A DNA stretch of 35,869 nucleotides from an uncultured Prevotellaceae bacterium (GCA_900318585.1 ONKY01000101.1:1-35869); one strand, 5' to 3'; counted from the stretch's first letter, positions 15,696 through 25,015 are shown. The notes: generated from the sequence alone by a model not told the origin. Numbers and translations: made by a program.

Positions 15696-17666
15696 TTATC
15701 CGTTCATTGACATCAGGAATTCCTCGTTGTTCTTGCACATCACCAGCCTGTCGCGGATGGTATTCATGGCCTCGATGGGGTTCATCTCCGCAATAAACTT
15801 GCGGATAATCCACATGCGGTTGAGCGTTGTCTGATCCTGCAGCAGGTCGTCGCGGCGTGTGCTTGACTGTACCAGGTCGATAGCCGGGAAGATGCGCTTG
15901 TTCGACAGCGAGCGATTCAGTTGTATCTCCGAGTTACCTGTTCCCTTGAACTCTTCGAAGATCACCTCGTCCATCTTCGAACCAGTGTCCACCAGAGCCG
16001 TGGCTATGATGGTGAGCGATCCGCCACCCTCGATATTACGAGCCGCACCGAAGAATCGCTTCGGCTTCTGAAGGGCGTTGGCATCCACACCACCGGTGAG
16101 CACCTTTCCGCTTGCGGGTGCTACAGTATTGTACGCGCGTGCAAGACGGGTGATAGAGTCGAGGAAGATGACCACGTCGTGACCGCATTCCACCATTCGC
16201 TTGGCCTTTTCCAGTACAATGCCGGCAATCTTCACATGGCGGTCGGCAGGCTCGTCGAACGTTGAGGCGATGACCTCGGCGTCCACTGTGCGGGCCATGT
16301 CGGTTACCTCCTCCGGTCGCTCGTCAATGAGCAACATCATGATGTATGCTTCAGGGTGATTGGCGGCGATAGCGTTGGCAATGTCCTTCATCAGTATGGT
16401 CTTACCCGTCTTGGGCTGTGCCACGATGAGTGCTCGCTGCCCTTTACCTATCGGTGAGAACAGGTCTACGATGCGTACCGATGGGTTTGTGGTCTGCTGG
16501 TTGCCGCAGAGGGTGAACTTCTCATCGGGGAACAGCGGGGTTAAGTGTTCAAACGACAGGCGGTCGCGTACTTCCGAGGGGTTGCGCCCGTTGATCAGGT
16601 TCACCGTTGACAAGGCGAAGTATTTCTCGTTCTCGTGGGGCGGGCGTACGGTGCAGTCCACCACGTCTCCTGTCTTGAGCGAGTATTTCTTTATCTGCTG
16701 CGGCGACACGTAGATATCATCGGGCGACGACAGGTAGTTGTACTCCGATGAGCGCAGGAATCCGTAGCCGTCCTGTAGCACCTCCAGCACGCCGTTGCCC
16801 GTAATGATGTCGGCAAAGTCGTAGTATGCGTTCTGCAGACTACCGTTTCTGTTGTTGGCCATCTGCGGCTGCTGTTGCATAGCGGGCACCATCGGACGGT
16901 CGAAGATGTCGAGTGTGGGCATAGCGGCCATGTCCTCGATAGGTAGGTCTACGATGGTGATGAAGTCAGTTCCGTCTCCAGGATCGCCTTCCCAAACACC
17001 ATCCTTAGCGCTCTCGGCCTGCTGATTGCGTTGCTCCATCTTCTGTTGCAGCTCCTTCAACATCTCTGTGTTGGCGCTTTCCTCAGCTACAGCCTCGGGT
17101 ACCTGCTCCTCGGGAATGAAGTCTCCCTCGGCTACGGGCTCAGCATCTTGCTCCTTGTTCCCGACTTCCTGCTCCATGCCCACAGCATCTTGCTCCTCGG
17201 CTTCAGCCTTCTTCTTGCGCTTGGTCGTGGTTTTCTTTGCGGGAGCCTCCTGTTCAGTGGCAGCCTCCTCGGCTGCTAATTCTGCCTTCGACTTGCGACC
17301 GCGTCGCTTGGTCGTGGGCTGTGCAGCCTCCTTAGGTTCTTCTTTCGGCTCCTGTGGCTCTTCGGTAGCTGCTGGCGGAAGGTCGCTGAATAGCTGCTGC
17401 TGTTCGGCCTTTTTCTTCCCACGGCTTTTCACGTCGTAGTTCTCGCCTTCGTTACCCTTGACGGAATACACTCTGTCGGTGTCTTTCTTGACAATGCGGC
17501 TGCGCTTGCGCTTGGGTTCGTTAGCTCCCTGCTCTGCAGCCTTGTCGAGAATGGCGTATATCACCTGTTCCTGCGAGTCGCTGGGTGTCACTTTGATGCC
17601 CAGATCCGCAGCAATACCCACAAGCTGGGTAATTTCCATTGATTCAAGTTCCTCTTTTGTATACAT
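15696..17666 (-). CDS. rho: Transcription termination factor Rho with long disordered insertion
   Basis: Hexameric RNA helicase that terminates transcription. At 656 residues it is much longer than E. coli Rho (419). Residues 1-50 form the Rho_N helix-extended domain ([21 protein letters not shown]). Residues about 55-290 are charged, Ala/Glu/Lys/Gln-rich and probably disordered, with basic KRRGRKSK and TTTKRKKK patches and an [14 protein letters not shown] segment. The RNA-binding CSD follows ([15 protein letters not shown]). The ATPase core has Walker A PKTGKT (418-423), Walker B-like [16 protein letters not shown] and the Q-loop [11 protein letters not shown]. In Bacteroides thetaiotaomicron a comparable insertion was reported to drive Rho condensate formation and gut fitness. 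It has its own promoter and a roughly 125-base leader. Confidence 0.96.
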   Translation of the reverse strand: MYTKEELESMEITQLVGIAADLGIKVTPSDSQEQVIYAILDKAAEQGANEPKRKRSRIVKKDTDRVYSVKGNEGENYDVKSRGKKKAEQQQLFSDLPPAATEEPQEPKEEPKEAAQPTTKRRGRKSKAELAAEEAATEQEAPAKKTTTKRKKKAEAEEQDAVGMEQEVGNKEQDAEPVAEGDFIPEEQVPEAVAEESANTEMLKELQQKMEQRNQQAESAKDGVWEGDPGDGTDFITIVDLPIEDMAAMPTLDIFDRPMVPAMQQQPQMANNRNGSLQNAYYDFADIITGNGVLEVLQDGYGFLRSSEYNYLSSPDDIYVSPQQIKKYSLKTGDVVDCTVRPPHENEKYFALSTVNLINGRNPSEVRDRLSFEHLTPLFPDEKFTLCGNQQTTNPSVRIVDLFSPIGKGQRALIVAQPKTGKTILMKDIANAIAANHPEAYIMMLLIDERPEEVTDMARTVDAEVIASTFDEPADRHVKIAGIVLEKAKRMVECGHDVVIFLDSITRLARAYNTVAPASGKVLTGGVDANALQKPKRFFGAARNIEGGGSLTIIATALVDTGSKMDEVIFEEFKGTGNSEIQLNRSLSNKRIFPAIDLVQSSTRRDDLLQDQTTLNRMWIIRKFIAEMNPIEAMNTIRDRLVMCKNNEEFLMSMNG

Positions 17667-17798
17667 AGAAACATCTTATTGTCACTCCCTTGTCTCAGGG
17701 AATGGTGGTTAAAAAATACTTTTGGAAGTAAGCGCTTCACGGACGGAAGCACCGTTCTTTCAGATGTCGTCTTTAGATAAGAGCGACGTAAGACGGTG

Positions 17799-17806
17799 CA
17801 AATTTA
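17799..17806 (-). promoter_or_regulatory. -7 element (TAAATTTG) of rho
   Basis: TAAATTTGCACC on the minus strand, 132 bases before the rho ATG. No good -33 element is visible at 19 bases. The leader (about 17792-17667) is long enough for autogenous control but shows only a weak GCTTC/GAAGC hairpin. Confidence 0.55.
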
Positions 17807-17886
17807 CGAAATACTTTTCACAATCCTCCTTTTCCTCTCTTTTTTTTCTTTCCCCTTATTTTTTTTTAACTTATGTCAAGCAGTTA

Positions 17887-18001
17887 GGCTTTGGGAAGCT
17901 AAAGCGGTGCTTTAGGATTCTTAAATGGTGCTTTAGGATTCTTAAATGGTGCTTTAGGATTCTTAAACGGTGCTTTAGGATGCTAAAGCGGTGCTTCAGG
18001 A
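17887..18001. repeat. 21-bp direct-repeat array with internal dyad symmetry
   Basis: Units start at 17906, 17927, 17948 and 17969 with an exact 21-bp period. A degenerate copy precedes (17887-17905) and a partial one follows (17990-18001). Each unit reads GGTGCTTTAGGATTC then TTAAAY; the fourth has GCTAAAGC at the end. Two kinds of symmetry are visible. At unit boundaries CTAAAGC-GGT-GCTTTAG is a perfect 7-bp inverted repeat (17899-17915), less perfect in the middle units. Within units TTTAGGATTCTTAAA is a near-palindrome (12 of 15). The period equals two helical turns. Confidence 0.9.
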
Positions 18002-18153
18002 AAGAAACTCGTTGGTCTTCCGTTCCAGAACCTGATGTTGGCTGTCGTACTTAAAGAAAGTTAATTATTGTGGTGTATTTTAAACTTTGTTTATCTAATA
18101 GTGTCAAAAGAACAACAAATGATTGTAATCAATGCAAAAACCAATAACATAGT

Positions 18154-21100
18154 ATGGAGTATCACTCATCATCAGTTTTCCGTTTTATGAAGCTACTCTT
18201 ACCGGCGCTCCTTCTGTCGATAAGTCTTACTGTTTGCGCCCAGCGTAATACCAGCGACAACCAGAGACAACTTTCAGGTAGTATCGTGGATTCAGAGTCG
18301 GGCGACCCATTAGAGAAGGCAACCCTTCAGCTATACAAGATCGGGCGCGGTCGCAACGGGCGACAGGACACTACCTTTGTGACAGGTACTTTTTCTGACA
18401 GTCGCGGACACTTTGCGTTCAACAGCGTAGAGGCTGGAAGCTATCTGCTGAAGGTCAGCTTTTTGGGCTATAAGACCATCGTGAGAAGTCTGTCGAAACA
18501 AGCCAGTCATGCCTTTAATGCCGGTAGGGTAAAGATGGAGTCTGATGCTGTGCAGTTAGGCGAGGCCGTAGTGACGGCTAACATTCCGAAGATGATTATC
18601 AAAGACGATACGGTGGTGTATAATGCCGACGCGTTCCGTGTGCCGGAGGGCTCCGTCATCGAGGCTCTGGTGGAGGCGTTGCCGGGTGCCAAGATTGACG
18701 ACGATGGTAAAATCAGCATTAACGGCAAGGACGTGAAGAAGTTCAAGCTGGACGGTCGCGACTTCATGACAGGCAACAACGAGGCGGTGATGAAGAATCT
18801 ACCGTCGTATGTTATTGACCAGGTGAAAGCCTACGATGAGAAGAGCGACCTGTCCCGGCTGACAGGCGTGGATGACGGCGACGATGACTTTGTGTTGGAG
18901 TTCGTTACGAAGAAGAGTGCGCGTCGAGGCCTACAGGCCAACCCCGACATAGGCTACGGCACCGACCACCGTTATGGCATCCGCCTCACGGCTATGAAGC
19001 CCTTCGGTGCGATGCGCTACACGTTCATGGGCAACGCCAATAACGTGAACGACCGTAACTTCACCGGTCGTGGCGGTCGCGGACGAGGCAACAACAACGG
19101 CCAGCGTGAGACCAAGACTGCTGCTTTGGATGTCAGCTATGAGAACGATAAGAACCTGAAGCTCAGCGGACGCGTGACGTGGAACCGTCAGGACGCCGAC
19201 AATTGGAATCGCACGGGGTCGGAGAGCTTCGTGCTGTCCACGCGCGGCGGCGCCTTCTCCAACAGTATTAGCCAGAGTTATTCGCGCAACAACAACTGGA
19301 CGGGCAACATGAATCTGCAGTGGACCATCGACTCGGTGACTACGCTGTCCTTCCGCCCAGACATCAATTTCACCACAGGCGACAGCCGTTCCGCCTCTAC
19401 CTCGGCTTCGTTCAACCAAGACCCTTTCACCTACCTGGATGACCCGTTAGACAACTTGTCAGAGGCCAATAAACTGTATCCCGAACTGGTGGTCAACGGG
19501 CGGCAGAACAAGTCGATGGGCTATAACGACAACAAGAGCATCAACGGACAGTTGCAGCTCCACCGCCGGTTGAATCGCAACGGGCGGAACGTAGCCCTCA
19601 GCGCACAGATGAGCTGGCGAGACGGCAGCAGCAAGAATGCCAGTCTCTCTGCCGTACATCTCTACCAGCAGAAGAATGTCCTGGGGCAGGATTCCTCCTA
19701 TCAGACCAACCGCTATACGCTCTCGCCGAACGATAACATCAGCTATACGCTCGGTGTCACCTATACGGAGCCGCTGTTCATCTTTAAGACGCCGCCCACG
19801 CCTGTAGACACAACGCGGCAGGCACGCGGCCCCTTCGGACGCGGAAATCGTGGTGGCGGACGCAGGAACAGGGTAGGTCAGCAGGGAATTTTCCTTCAGC
19901 TGAACTATCGCTACCGCTACAATTACCAAAAGAGCGATCCCTCTACCTACGACTTCCCGGACTTCACCGATATGGCCTTTGCCGATGCCCTTGAAGGGTA
20001 TCGCGAGTGGACACGCCTTTTCGGATTTCTGGATAATCCCTATGAGAGCTATCTCTCCAAATCCCTAAGCCGCTATTCCGAGCGCACGGAGTACAGTCAC
20101 AACGTAGACCTGCAGCTGCGCTTCGTCCGCGAGAAGTACAATATGAATGTTGGCGTCAACATTCAGCCGCAGCGTTCACACTTCATCCAGCAGTATCTGG
20201 GCAGGCCTGTTGATACTGTCCGTACTGTGACTAACGTCTCACCGACGCTGAACCTGCGCTACCGTCACAACCAGCAGACCAACCTGCAGATACAGCTGCG
20301 AGGTCAGACGCAGCAGCCCAGTATCACCCAGTTGCTTGACATCTACGACGATACCAACCCACTTAGCATTTCGATGGGTAACCCAGGGTTAAAACCCTCA
20401 TTCACCACCAATCTGCAAGTCAGCTTCCAGAAGATGCGTGCGCCGAAGCTGGTGGAGGACAGCCTGGGATTCCAGGTTCCAAAGAACCAGCGACATTGGA
20501 GCTTCAATGCCAGCGGCGGGTTCCAGCAAACCAGAAACAGCGTGGGTAACGTGGTGACCTACAACGAGGTGACGGGCGGACGCATCTCAAGGCCTGAGAA
20601 TATCAACGGCAACTGGAGCGCCAACGCCAGAGGTACTTTCAACATAGGACTGGACACCCTGAATCGCTGGGATGTCAGCGGTTCCGTGGACGGGCGTTAC
20701 GACCATCGTGTGGGTTATGTGAACCTGAACCGGACAGCAACACCCGACCGAAACGTTACCCATACCTACAACCTGTCGCCTTCCGTGTCTCTTAGCTTCC
20801 GCAATAAGTGGCTCAATTTCTCGCTGAACGGACGCACCACTTATGCCCGCACCGAGAACCGCCTACAGGCCTCTAACAACCTCACGACTTGGAACTTCCA
20901 ATATGGCGGAAACACTCGTATCACCTTCCCTTGGGGGAGCAATCTCTCGACCGATGCTCACATGTTCAGTAAGCGAGGCTACAGCGACCAGACTCTCAAT
21001 ACCAACGAGTTTATCTGGAATGCCCAGCTGAGTCATAGCTTCCTGCGAGGCAAGAAGCTCACCGTCATGCTTCAGTGGTACGACATCCTGCACGAGCAGA

Positions 21101-21375
21101 CCAACTTCACCCGTACCGTCAATGCCAACGGCTGGCGCGATCAGGAGGTGAATACCATTACGTCTTACGCAATGCTTCATGTGAGTTATCGGCTTGATAT
21201 GTTCGGCGGTAACAACAGGGAACGTGGCGGCTGGCGCAACCGCGGCGGCTTCGACGGGCCTCAGGGTGACAGACCAGACGGATTCCCCGGTGGCGGCGGA
21301 TTTCTCGGTGGCGGCTTCGGTGGAGGTGGCGGTTTTGGCGGAGGCGGTGGAGGAGGCTTCGGCGGCCCCAGGTAA
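18154..21375 (+). CDS. TonB-receptor-like outer-membrane beta-barrel protein with Gly-rich tail
   Basis: The 1073-residue outer-membrane protein has a signal peptide (MKLLLPALLLSISLTVCAQ, which begins at an in-frame ATG at 18187; that shorter start is equally likely). Next comes a CarboxypepD_reg-like beta-sandwich (about residues 40-130, LSGSIVDSESGDPLEKATL to LKVSFLGYKTIV). A plug-like region follows (AVVTANIPKMIIKDDTVVYN, VEALPGAKIDDDGKISINGK, KLDGRDFMTGN; about 138-210). The rest is a long beta-barrel of the OMP_b-brl type. The last 60 residues are Gly/Arg/Asn-rich (GGWRNRGGFDGPQGD, GGGFGGGGGFGGGGG), ending beyond the last expected strand. No SusD partner follows, so it is not a canonical SusCD pair. 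Substrate unknown. Confidence 0.85.
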   Translation: MEYHSSSVFRFMKLLLPALLLSISLTVCAQRNTSDNQRQLSGSIVDSESGDPLEKATLQLYKIGRGRNGRQDTTFVTGTFSDSRGHFAFNSVEAGSYLLKVSFLGYKTIVRSLSKQASHAFNAGRVKMESDAVQLGEAVVTANIPKMIIKDDTVVYNADAFRVPEGSVIEALVEALPGAKIDDDGKISINGKDVKKFKLDGRDFMTGNNEAVMKNLPSYVIDQVKAYDEKSDLSRLTGVDDGDDDFVLEFVTKKSARRGLQANPDIGYGTDHRYGIRLTAMKPFGAMRYTFMGNANNVNDRNFTGRGGRGRGNNNGQRETKTAALDVSYENDKNLKLSGRVTWNRQDADNWNRTGSESFVLSTRGGAFSNSISQSYSRNNNWTGNMNLQWTIDSVTTLSFRPDINFTTGDSRSASTSASFNQDPFTYLDDPLDNLSEANKLYPELVVNGRQNKSMGYNDNKSINGQLQLHRRLNRNGRNVALSAQMSWRDGSSKNASLSAVHLYQQKNVLGQDSSYQTNRYTLSPNDNISYTLGVTYTEPLFIFKTPPTPVDTTRQARGPFGRGNRGGGRRNRVGQQGIFLQLNYRYRYNYQKSDPSTYDFPDFTDMAFADALEGYREWTRLFGFLDNPYESYLSKSLSRYSERTEYSHNVDLQLRFVREKYNMNVGVNIQPQRSHFIQQYLGRPVDTVRTVTNVSPTLNLRYRHNQQTNLQIQLRGQTQQPSITQLLDIYDDTNPLSISMGNPGLKPSFTTNLQVSFQKMRAPKLVEDSLGFQVPKNQRHWSFNASGGFQQTRNSVGNVVTYNEVTGGRISRPENINGNWSANARGTFNIGLDTLNRWDVSGSVDGRYDHRVGYVNLNRTATPDRNVTHTYNLSPSVSLSFRNKWLNFSLNGRTTYARTENRLQASNNLTTWNFQYGGNTRITFPWGSNLSTDAHMFSKRGYSDQTLNTNEFIWNAQLSHSFLRGKKLTVMLQWYDILHEQTNFTRTVNANGWRDQEVNTITSYAMLHVSYRLDMFGGNNRERGGWRNRGGFDGPQGDRPDGFPGGGGFLGGGFGGGGGFGGGGGGGFGGPR

Positions 21376-21395
21376 AAAATATTTCTTGAAACTGA

Positions 21396-21425
21396 TTGAA
21401 GTATGGATTATTTTTTGTATTTTTG
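21396..21425 (+). promoter_or_regulatory. Promoter of the micro-ORF and ettA
   Basis: TTG at 21396-21398, a 19-base spacer and TATTTTTG at 21418-21425 fit the -33/-7 pattern. Transcription would start near 21431, upstream of both the micro-ORF at 21468 and ettA at 21565. Confidence 0.6.
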
Positions 21426-21467
21426 CACGTGATTCAGTAACATTGCAAAATTACAAATAATAAACCT

Positions 21468-21554
21468 ATGAACTATTGGCTTGAAATATCTGCCGTCATC
21501 CTGATTGTGATTATCGGCATTGTCATCTACCGTAATAAAATGAACCAACAGTAA
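21468..21554 (+). CDS. 28-residue single-span membrane micro-ORF
   Basis: ATG at 21468 to TAA at 21552-21554 encodes 28 residues beginning MNYWLEISAVILIV and ending IVIYRNKMNQQ. The middle is an uninterrupted hydrophobic segment of about 16 residues followed by Tyr-Arg-Asn-Lys, a textbook single transmembrane helix with a positive flank. It lies between the likely promoter and ettA, 10 bases upstream of the ettA ATG. It could be a real membrane microprotein or a leader peptide whose translation affects ettA. No homologue can be named without a search. Confidence 0.55.
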   Translation: MNYWLEISAVILIVIIGIVIYRNKMNQQ

Positions 21555-21564
21555 ACAACGCATT

Positions 21565-23262
21565 ATGGCTACAGTAGACGACAAGAAAGTAATCTTCTCG
21601 ATGGTTGGAGTGAGCAAGACCATCCAGCAGAACCAGAAGCAGGTGCTCAAGAACATCTATCTAAGTTTCTTCTATGGTGCCAAGATAGGCATCATCGGCT
21701 TGAACGGTGCCGGTAAGTCCACGTTGATGAAGATTATTGCGGGATTAGACCAGCAATATCAGGGTCAGGTGGTGTGGAGTCCTGGCTATAGTGTGGGCTA
21801 CCTGCCGCAGGACCCGCCGCTTGACGAGGAAAAGACCGTGAAGGAGAACGTGATGGAGGGCGTGCGTCATGTTTATGACGCATTAGCTGAATATGACGGC
21901 ATCAATGTGAAATTCGGTTTGCCCGAATTCTATGAAGATTCCGACAAGATGGATAAGCTGATGGCCCGACAGGCAGAGCTTCAGGACATCATCGACGCTA
22001 CCGATGCCTGGAATATGGACTCTAAGCTCGACCGTGCTATGGCTGCACTCGGCTGTCCGCCCGGCGATTGGCCTGTGACAAACCTCTCTGGCGGAGAGCG
22101 CCGTCGCGTGGCATTATGCCGTCTGTTGCTTCAGAGACCCGACGTGCTGTTACTCGACGAGCCGACGAACCACCTCGACGCAGAGTCGATTGACTGGTTG
22201 GAGCAGCATCTCCAACAGTACGAGGGAACGGTCATTGCCGTCACCCACGACCGCTACTTCCTCGACGATGTGGCCGAGTGGATCTTAGAGCTGGACCGCG
22301 GCGAGGGCATCCCCTGGAAAGGCAACTACTCGTCGTGGCTGGAACAGAAGTCTCAGCGGCTGGCGCAGGAGGAGAAGAGTGCCTCGAAGCGCCGCAAGAC
22401 GCTGGAACGCGAGCTGGAGTGGGTGCGGATGGCTCCAAAGGCACGCCACGCTAAAGGAAAAGCCCGACTGAACAGTTACGAAACGATGCTCAACGAGGAG
22501 CAGAAACAGAAGGAGGAGAAACTGGAAATCTTCATTCCCAACGGTCCGCGCTTGGGCAACAAAGTCATTGAGGCGGAGCACGTGGCAAAGTCATATCCAG
22601 AGAAGCTGCTCTTTACAGATTTAAACTTTATCCTTCCGCCTAACGGTATTGTTGGTGTTATTGGCCCCAACGGTGCAGGAAAGACCACGCTGTTCCGCCT
22701 GATCATGGGTATGGAACAACCCGATGCTGGCACGTTCAGCGTCGGCGAGACGGTGAAACTGAGCTATGTGGACCAGCAGCACAAGGACATCGACCCCGCC
22801 AAGACGGTCTATCAGGTGGTCAGCGGAGGCAACGAGACAATCCGCATGGGAGGTAAAGATATTAATGTACGCGCGTACTTGTCGAGATTCAACTTTAGCG
22901 GTGCAGACCAGGAGAAGAAATGCGCTGTGCTCAGCGGCGGTGAGCGTAACCGTCTGCAGCTGGCCATTGCCCTGAAACAGGAGGGTAATGTGCTGCTTTT
23001 GGATGAGCCAACTAACGATATAGATGTCAATACATTACGTGCATTGGAAGAAGGTTTGGAATCATTTGCCGGCTGTGCTGTTATCATCAGTCACGACCGT
23101 TGGTTCCTGGACCGTATCTGTACTCACATCCTGGCTTATGAGGGTGAGGGACAGGTGTTCTGGTTTGAGGGCAACTACTCTGAATACGAGGTCAACAAGG
23201 CACAGCGATTAGGGTTGGAAGAGCCGAAGCGTATCAGGTATCGAAAGCTGATGGATGAATGA
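21565..23262 (+). CDS. ettA: ABC-F translation factor, EttA type
   Basis: Soluble ABC-F ATPase that binds the ribosomal E site and gates early elongation according to energy state. At 565 residues it has two ABC cassettes and no membrane domain. Cassette 1: Walker A IGLNGAGKSTLMK (about 44-56), signature LSGGERRRVALC, Walker B LLLDEPTNHLDAESIDWLE. The inter-domain linker is charged (EEKSASKRRKTLEREL). Cassette 2: GPNGAGKTTLFR, LSGGERNRLQLA, LLLDEPTNDIDVNTLRALEE, ISHDRWFLDRICTHIL. The arm region and the C-terminal EPKRIRYRKLMDE match EttA, not a resistance-type ABC-F. It sits behind its own promoter and the 28-residue ORF. Confidence 0.93.
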   Translation: MATVDDKKVIFSMVGVSKTIQQNQKQVLKNIYLSFFYGAKIGIIGLNGAGKSTLMKIIAGLDQQYQGQVVWSPGYSVGYLPQDPPLDEEKTVKENVMEGVRHVYDALAEYDGINVKFGLPEFYEDSDKMDKLMARQAELQDIIDATDAWNMDSKLDRAMAALGCPPGDWPVTNLSGGERRRVALCRLLLQRPDVLLLDEPTNHLDAESIDWLEQHLQQYEGTVIAVTHDRYFLDDVAEWILELDRGEGIPWKGNYSSWLEQKSQRLAQEEKSASKRRKTLERELEWVRMAPKARHAKGKARLNSYETMLNEEQKQKEEKLEIFIPNGPRLGNKVIEAEHVAKSYPEKLLFTDLNFILPPNGIVGVIGPNGAGKTTLFRLIMGMEQPDAGTFSVGETVKLSYVDQQHKDIDPAKTVYQVVSGGNETIRMGGKDINVRAYLSRFNFSGADQEKKCAVLSGGERNRLQLAIALKQEGNVLLLDEPTNDIDVNTLRALEEGLESFAGCAVIISHDRWFLDRICTHILAYEGEGQVFWFEGNYSEYEVNKAQRLGLEEPKRIRYRKLMDE

Positions 23263-23302
23263 TGTCAATTGATAGTTAAGAGATAAGAGTAAGAGTTAGA
23301 AT

Positions 23303-23833
23303 ATGAAAGACTTTAAGGAATTGGCGCAGATGCGCCGCTCACACCGTAAGTTTACGGAAGAGGAAATTGATTCAGAGGACGTGAAGTTGATACTTCGCGC
23401 CGCACTCATGTCGCCGACGTCGAAGAGCCAGCGCTCCTGGCAGTTCGTGGTGGTGGACAATAAGATGGATATAGAGAAACTGGCTGACGCCAAAGATATG
23501 GGCTCGCAGTTCCTGAAAGGGGCGCCATTGGCTGTTGTGGTGCTTGGTGACCCTTTGCAAAACGACTGCTGGGTGGAGGATTGTTCACTGGCAGCCATCT
23601 CCATGCAGTATCAGGCAGAGGACTTGGGGTTGGGCTCCTGCTGGATTCAGATGCGAGGAAGGGGACTGAGCGACGGTACTACTGCCGACACGGTGATTCG
23701 TGGTGTCCTTGGTATTCCTGATAACCTTTCGTGTCTTTGTATCGTTGCCATCGGTCATAAAGCCGAAGAGCGCAAACCGCAGAACGAGGACCGGCTGAAG
23801 TGGGAGAATGTTCATATAGACAAGTATGATTGA
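23303..23833 (+). CDS. Nitroreductase family protein
   Basis: FMN-dependent NAD(P)H oxidoreductase family, 176 residues. The N-terminal [13 protein letters not shown] is the FMN phosphate-binding signature (Arg-Arg-Ser-x-Arg). [16 protein letters not shown] is the second FMN-contacting motif, and [16 protein letters not shown] and [14 protein letters not shown] are also typical. Physiological substrate unknown; the family covers nitroaromatics, quinones and enones. Its last 8 bases overlap the kdsC-like start (ATGATTGA), which indicates cotranslation. A 40-base spacer of AGAGTAAGAGTTAGA-like reiterations separates it from ettA. Confidence 0.9.
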   Translation: MKDFKELAQMRRSHRKFTEEEIDSEDVKLILRAALMSPTSKSQRSWQFVVVDNKMDIEKLADAKDMGSQFLKGAPLAVVVLGDPLQNDCWVEDCSLAAISMQYQAEDLGLGSCWIQMRGRGLSDGTTADTVIRGVLGIPDNLSCLCIVAIGHKAEERKPQNEDRLKWENVHIDKYD

Positions 23834-24344
23834 TTACGATTTACGGAAGATTCGCGCCTTGATATTTGATGTGGATGGAGTGTTGTCGGCAGAGACCATC
23901 ACGCTGAGTAGCGAGGGAGAACCCTTGCGGACGGTGAACATCAAGGACGGCTATGCTATCCAGCTGGCTGTGAAGCAGGGACTGCGGATAGCTATCATGA
24001 CAGGCGGTACCACCGAGAGCGTGCGCCTGCGCTACGAACGCTTGGGTGTGGAGCATATCTACATGGGCTGTGCCGTGAAGATGATTACCTACGAGCAGTT
24101 TCTTAGCAATTACGGGCTGACGGACGAAGAGGTACTCTATATGGGCGACGACGTGCCCGACCTGCCCGTGATGCAGCGTGTGGGGTGCCCTGTTTGTCCA
24201 AAGGATGCCTGCCCTGAAGTGAAGGAAGCCAGCATCTATGTGAGCTATCTTCGTGGTGGCTATGGTTGCGGTCGCGACGTCATTGAGCAGGTGCTCCGTG
24301 CGCAGGGCAAGTGGATGGCGGACGAGAAGGCCTTTGGATGGTAA
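23826..24344 (+). CDS. kdsC: KdsC-like HAD phosphatase
   Basis: Likely 3-deoxy-D-manno-octulosonate 8-phosphate phosphatase, in the Kdo branch of lipopolysaccharide synthesis. At 172 residues it is the cap-less C0 type that forms tetramers. HAD motif I is [10 protein letters not shown] (nucleophile Asp15, acid Asp17). The middle contains [16 protein letters not shown] and [13 protein letters not shown] (motif II-like Thr). Motif IV is [12 protein letters not shown]. The C-terminal [18 protein letters not shown] is typical of KdsC. Overlaps the nitroreductase gene by 8 bases. Other KdsC-like enzymes act on related acyl-sugar phosphates, so the exact substrate is inferred. Confidence 0.88.
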   Translation: MIDYDLRKIRALIFDVDGVLSAETITLSSEGEPLRTVNIKDGYAIQLAVKQGLRIAIMTGGTTESVRLRYERLGVEHIYMGCAVKMITYEQFLSNYGLTDEEVLYMGDDVPDLPVMQRVGCPVCPKDACPEVKEASIYVSYLRGGYGCGRDVIEQVLRAQGKWMADEKAFGW

Positions 24345-24348
24345 GGTG

Positions 24349-24387
24349 AATTACGAATTATGAATTACGAATTACCAATTACGAATG
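24349..24387. repeat. Degenerate GAATTACGAATTATGAATTA repeats
   Basis: The spacer after the kdsC-like gene holds five imprecise copies of GAATTAYG/AATTACGA. It is one of several AT-rich reiterated spacers in this window; similar TTCATAATTC reiterations occur at 33271-33300. Confidence 0.8.
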
Positions 24388-24436
24388 ATTAGCTGCCGCC
24401 ATCCCTTCAACGGAAAGCAAACTCAAAATATTAGGA

Positions 24437-25015
24437 ATGATACTTGAGAATCTCAACAAATATAAGATTGTCTTAGCCAGCAATTCCCCCAGGAGACGGG
24501 AACTGCTGGCCGGTCTTGGTATCCATTTTGAAGTACATACATTGGAAGGTGTGGACGAGAGTTATCCATCGGACTTGCCGTTTGTGGATATTGCCGAGTA
24601 CATTGCGCAGAAGAAGGCACATGCCTACAAGGTGGAACCTGACGAACTGCTCATTACTGCCGACACCATTGTGGTGGCAGAGGGTGAAGTGCTGGGCAAG
24701 CCCTGCGACCGCGAAGATGCCTGCCGGATGCTGCGGCTGCTAAGCAGGCGTACTCATCAGGTGATTACGGGCGTTTGCCTGTGTACCGCTACGCTAGAAA
24801 GGCATTTCTCCGTCAAGACCGATGTCATGTTCAAACAACTCACCGAAGCGGAGATAGCCTATTACGTAGATACTTACCAGCCCTACGACAAGGCCGGCGC
24901 CTATGGCATACAAGAGTGGATAGGCTATATAGGATGCACGGGGCTCCACGGCAGTTATTACAACGTCATGGGGCTACCCGTGCAGCGTATTTATCAGGAA
25001 TTGTTAGTCTTCTGA
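24437..25015 (+). CDS. maf: Maf-like nucleoside triphosphate pyrophosphatase
   Basis: House-cleaning nucleotide pyrophosphatase, probably dTTP/UTP-type (YhdE). The 192-residue protein has the canonical N-terminus IVLASNSPRRRELLAGLG (about residues 11-28), the ITADTIVVAEGEVLGKP motif with the catalytic Asp, DKAGAYGIQEW and YYNVMGLPV near the end. The Y-subfamily signature AGAYGIQ favours dTTP/UTP over m7GTP substrates. It is preceded by a spacer of AATTACGAATTATGAATT-like reiterations. Its 3' end overlaps the convergent acidic-tail gene by 12 bases (25004-25015). Confidence 0.93.
   Translation: MILENLNKYKIVLASNSPRRRELLAGLGIHFEVHTLEGVDESYPSDLPFVDIAEYIAQKKAHAYKVEPDELLITADTIVVAEGEVLGKPCDREDACRMLRLLSRRTHQVITGVCLCTATLERHFSVKTDVMFKQLTEAEIAYYVDTYQPYDKAGAYGIQEWIGYIGCTGLHGSYYNVMGLPVQRIYQELLVF

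Larger units (their letters stand above)
17667..18153. other. Gene-free 487-bp spacer between divergent rho and barrel-protein genes
   Basis: Holds the rho leader and promoter (17667-17806), a T/C-rich stretch (17810-17875), the 21-bp repeat array (17887-18001) and about 150 AT-rich bases before the barrel gene. A plus-strand frame crosses the array but looks non-coding. A possible degenerate -7 (AAACTTTG near 18082-18089) is the only candidate promoter seen for the downstream gene. Confidence 0.7.

Noticed and set aside
17722-18054. Plus-strand 110-codon frame with a repeated RILKWCF heptad
   Set aside because: The heptads are the direct translation of the 21-bp array (21 is a multiple of 3). 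The first part overlaps the rho leader and promoter and has no protein-like composition.
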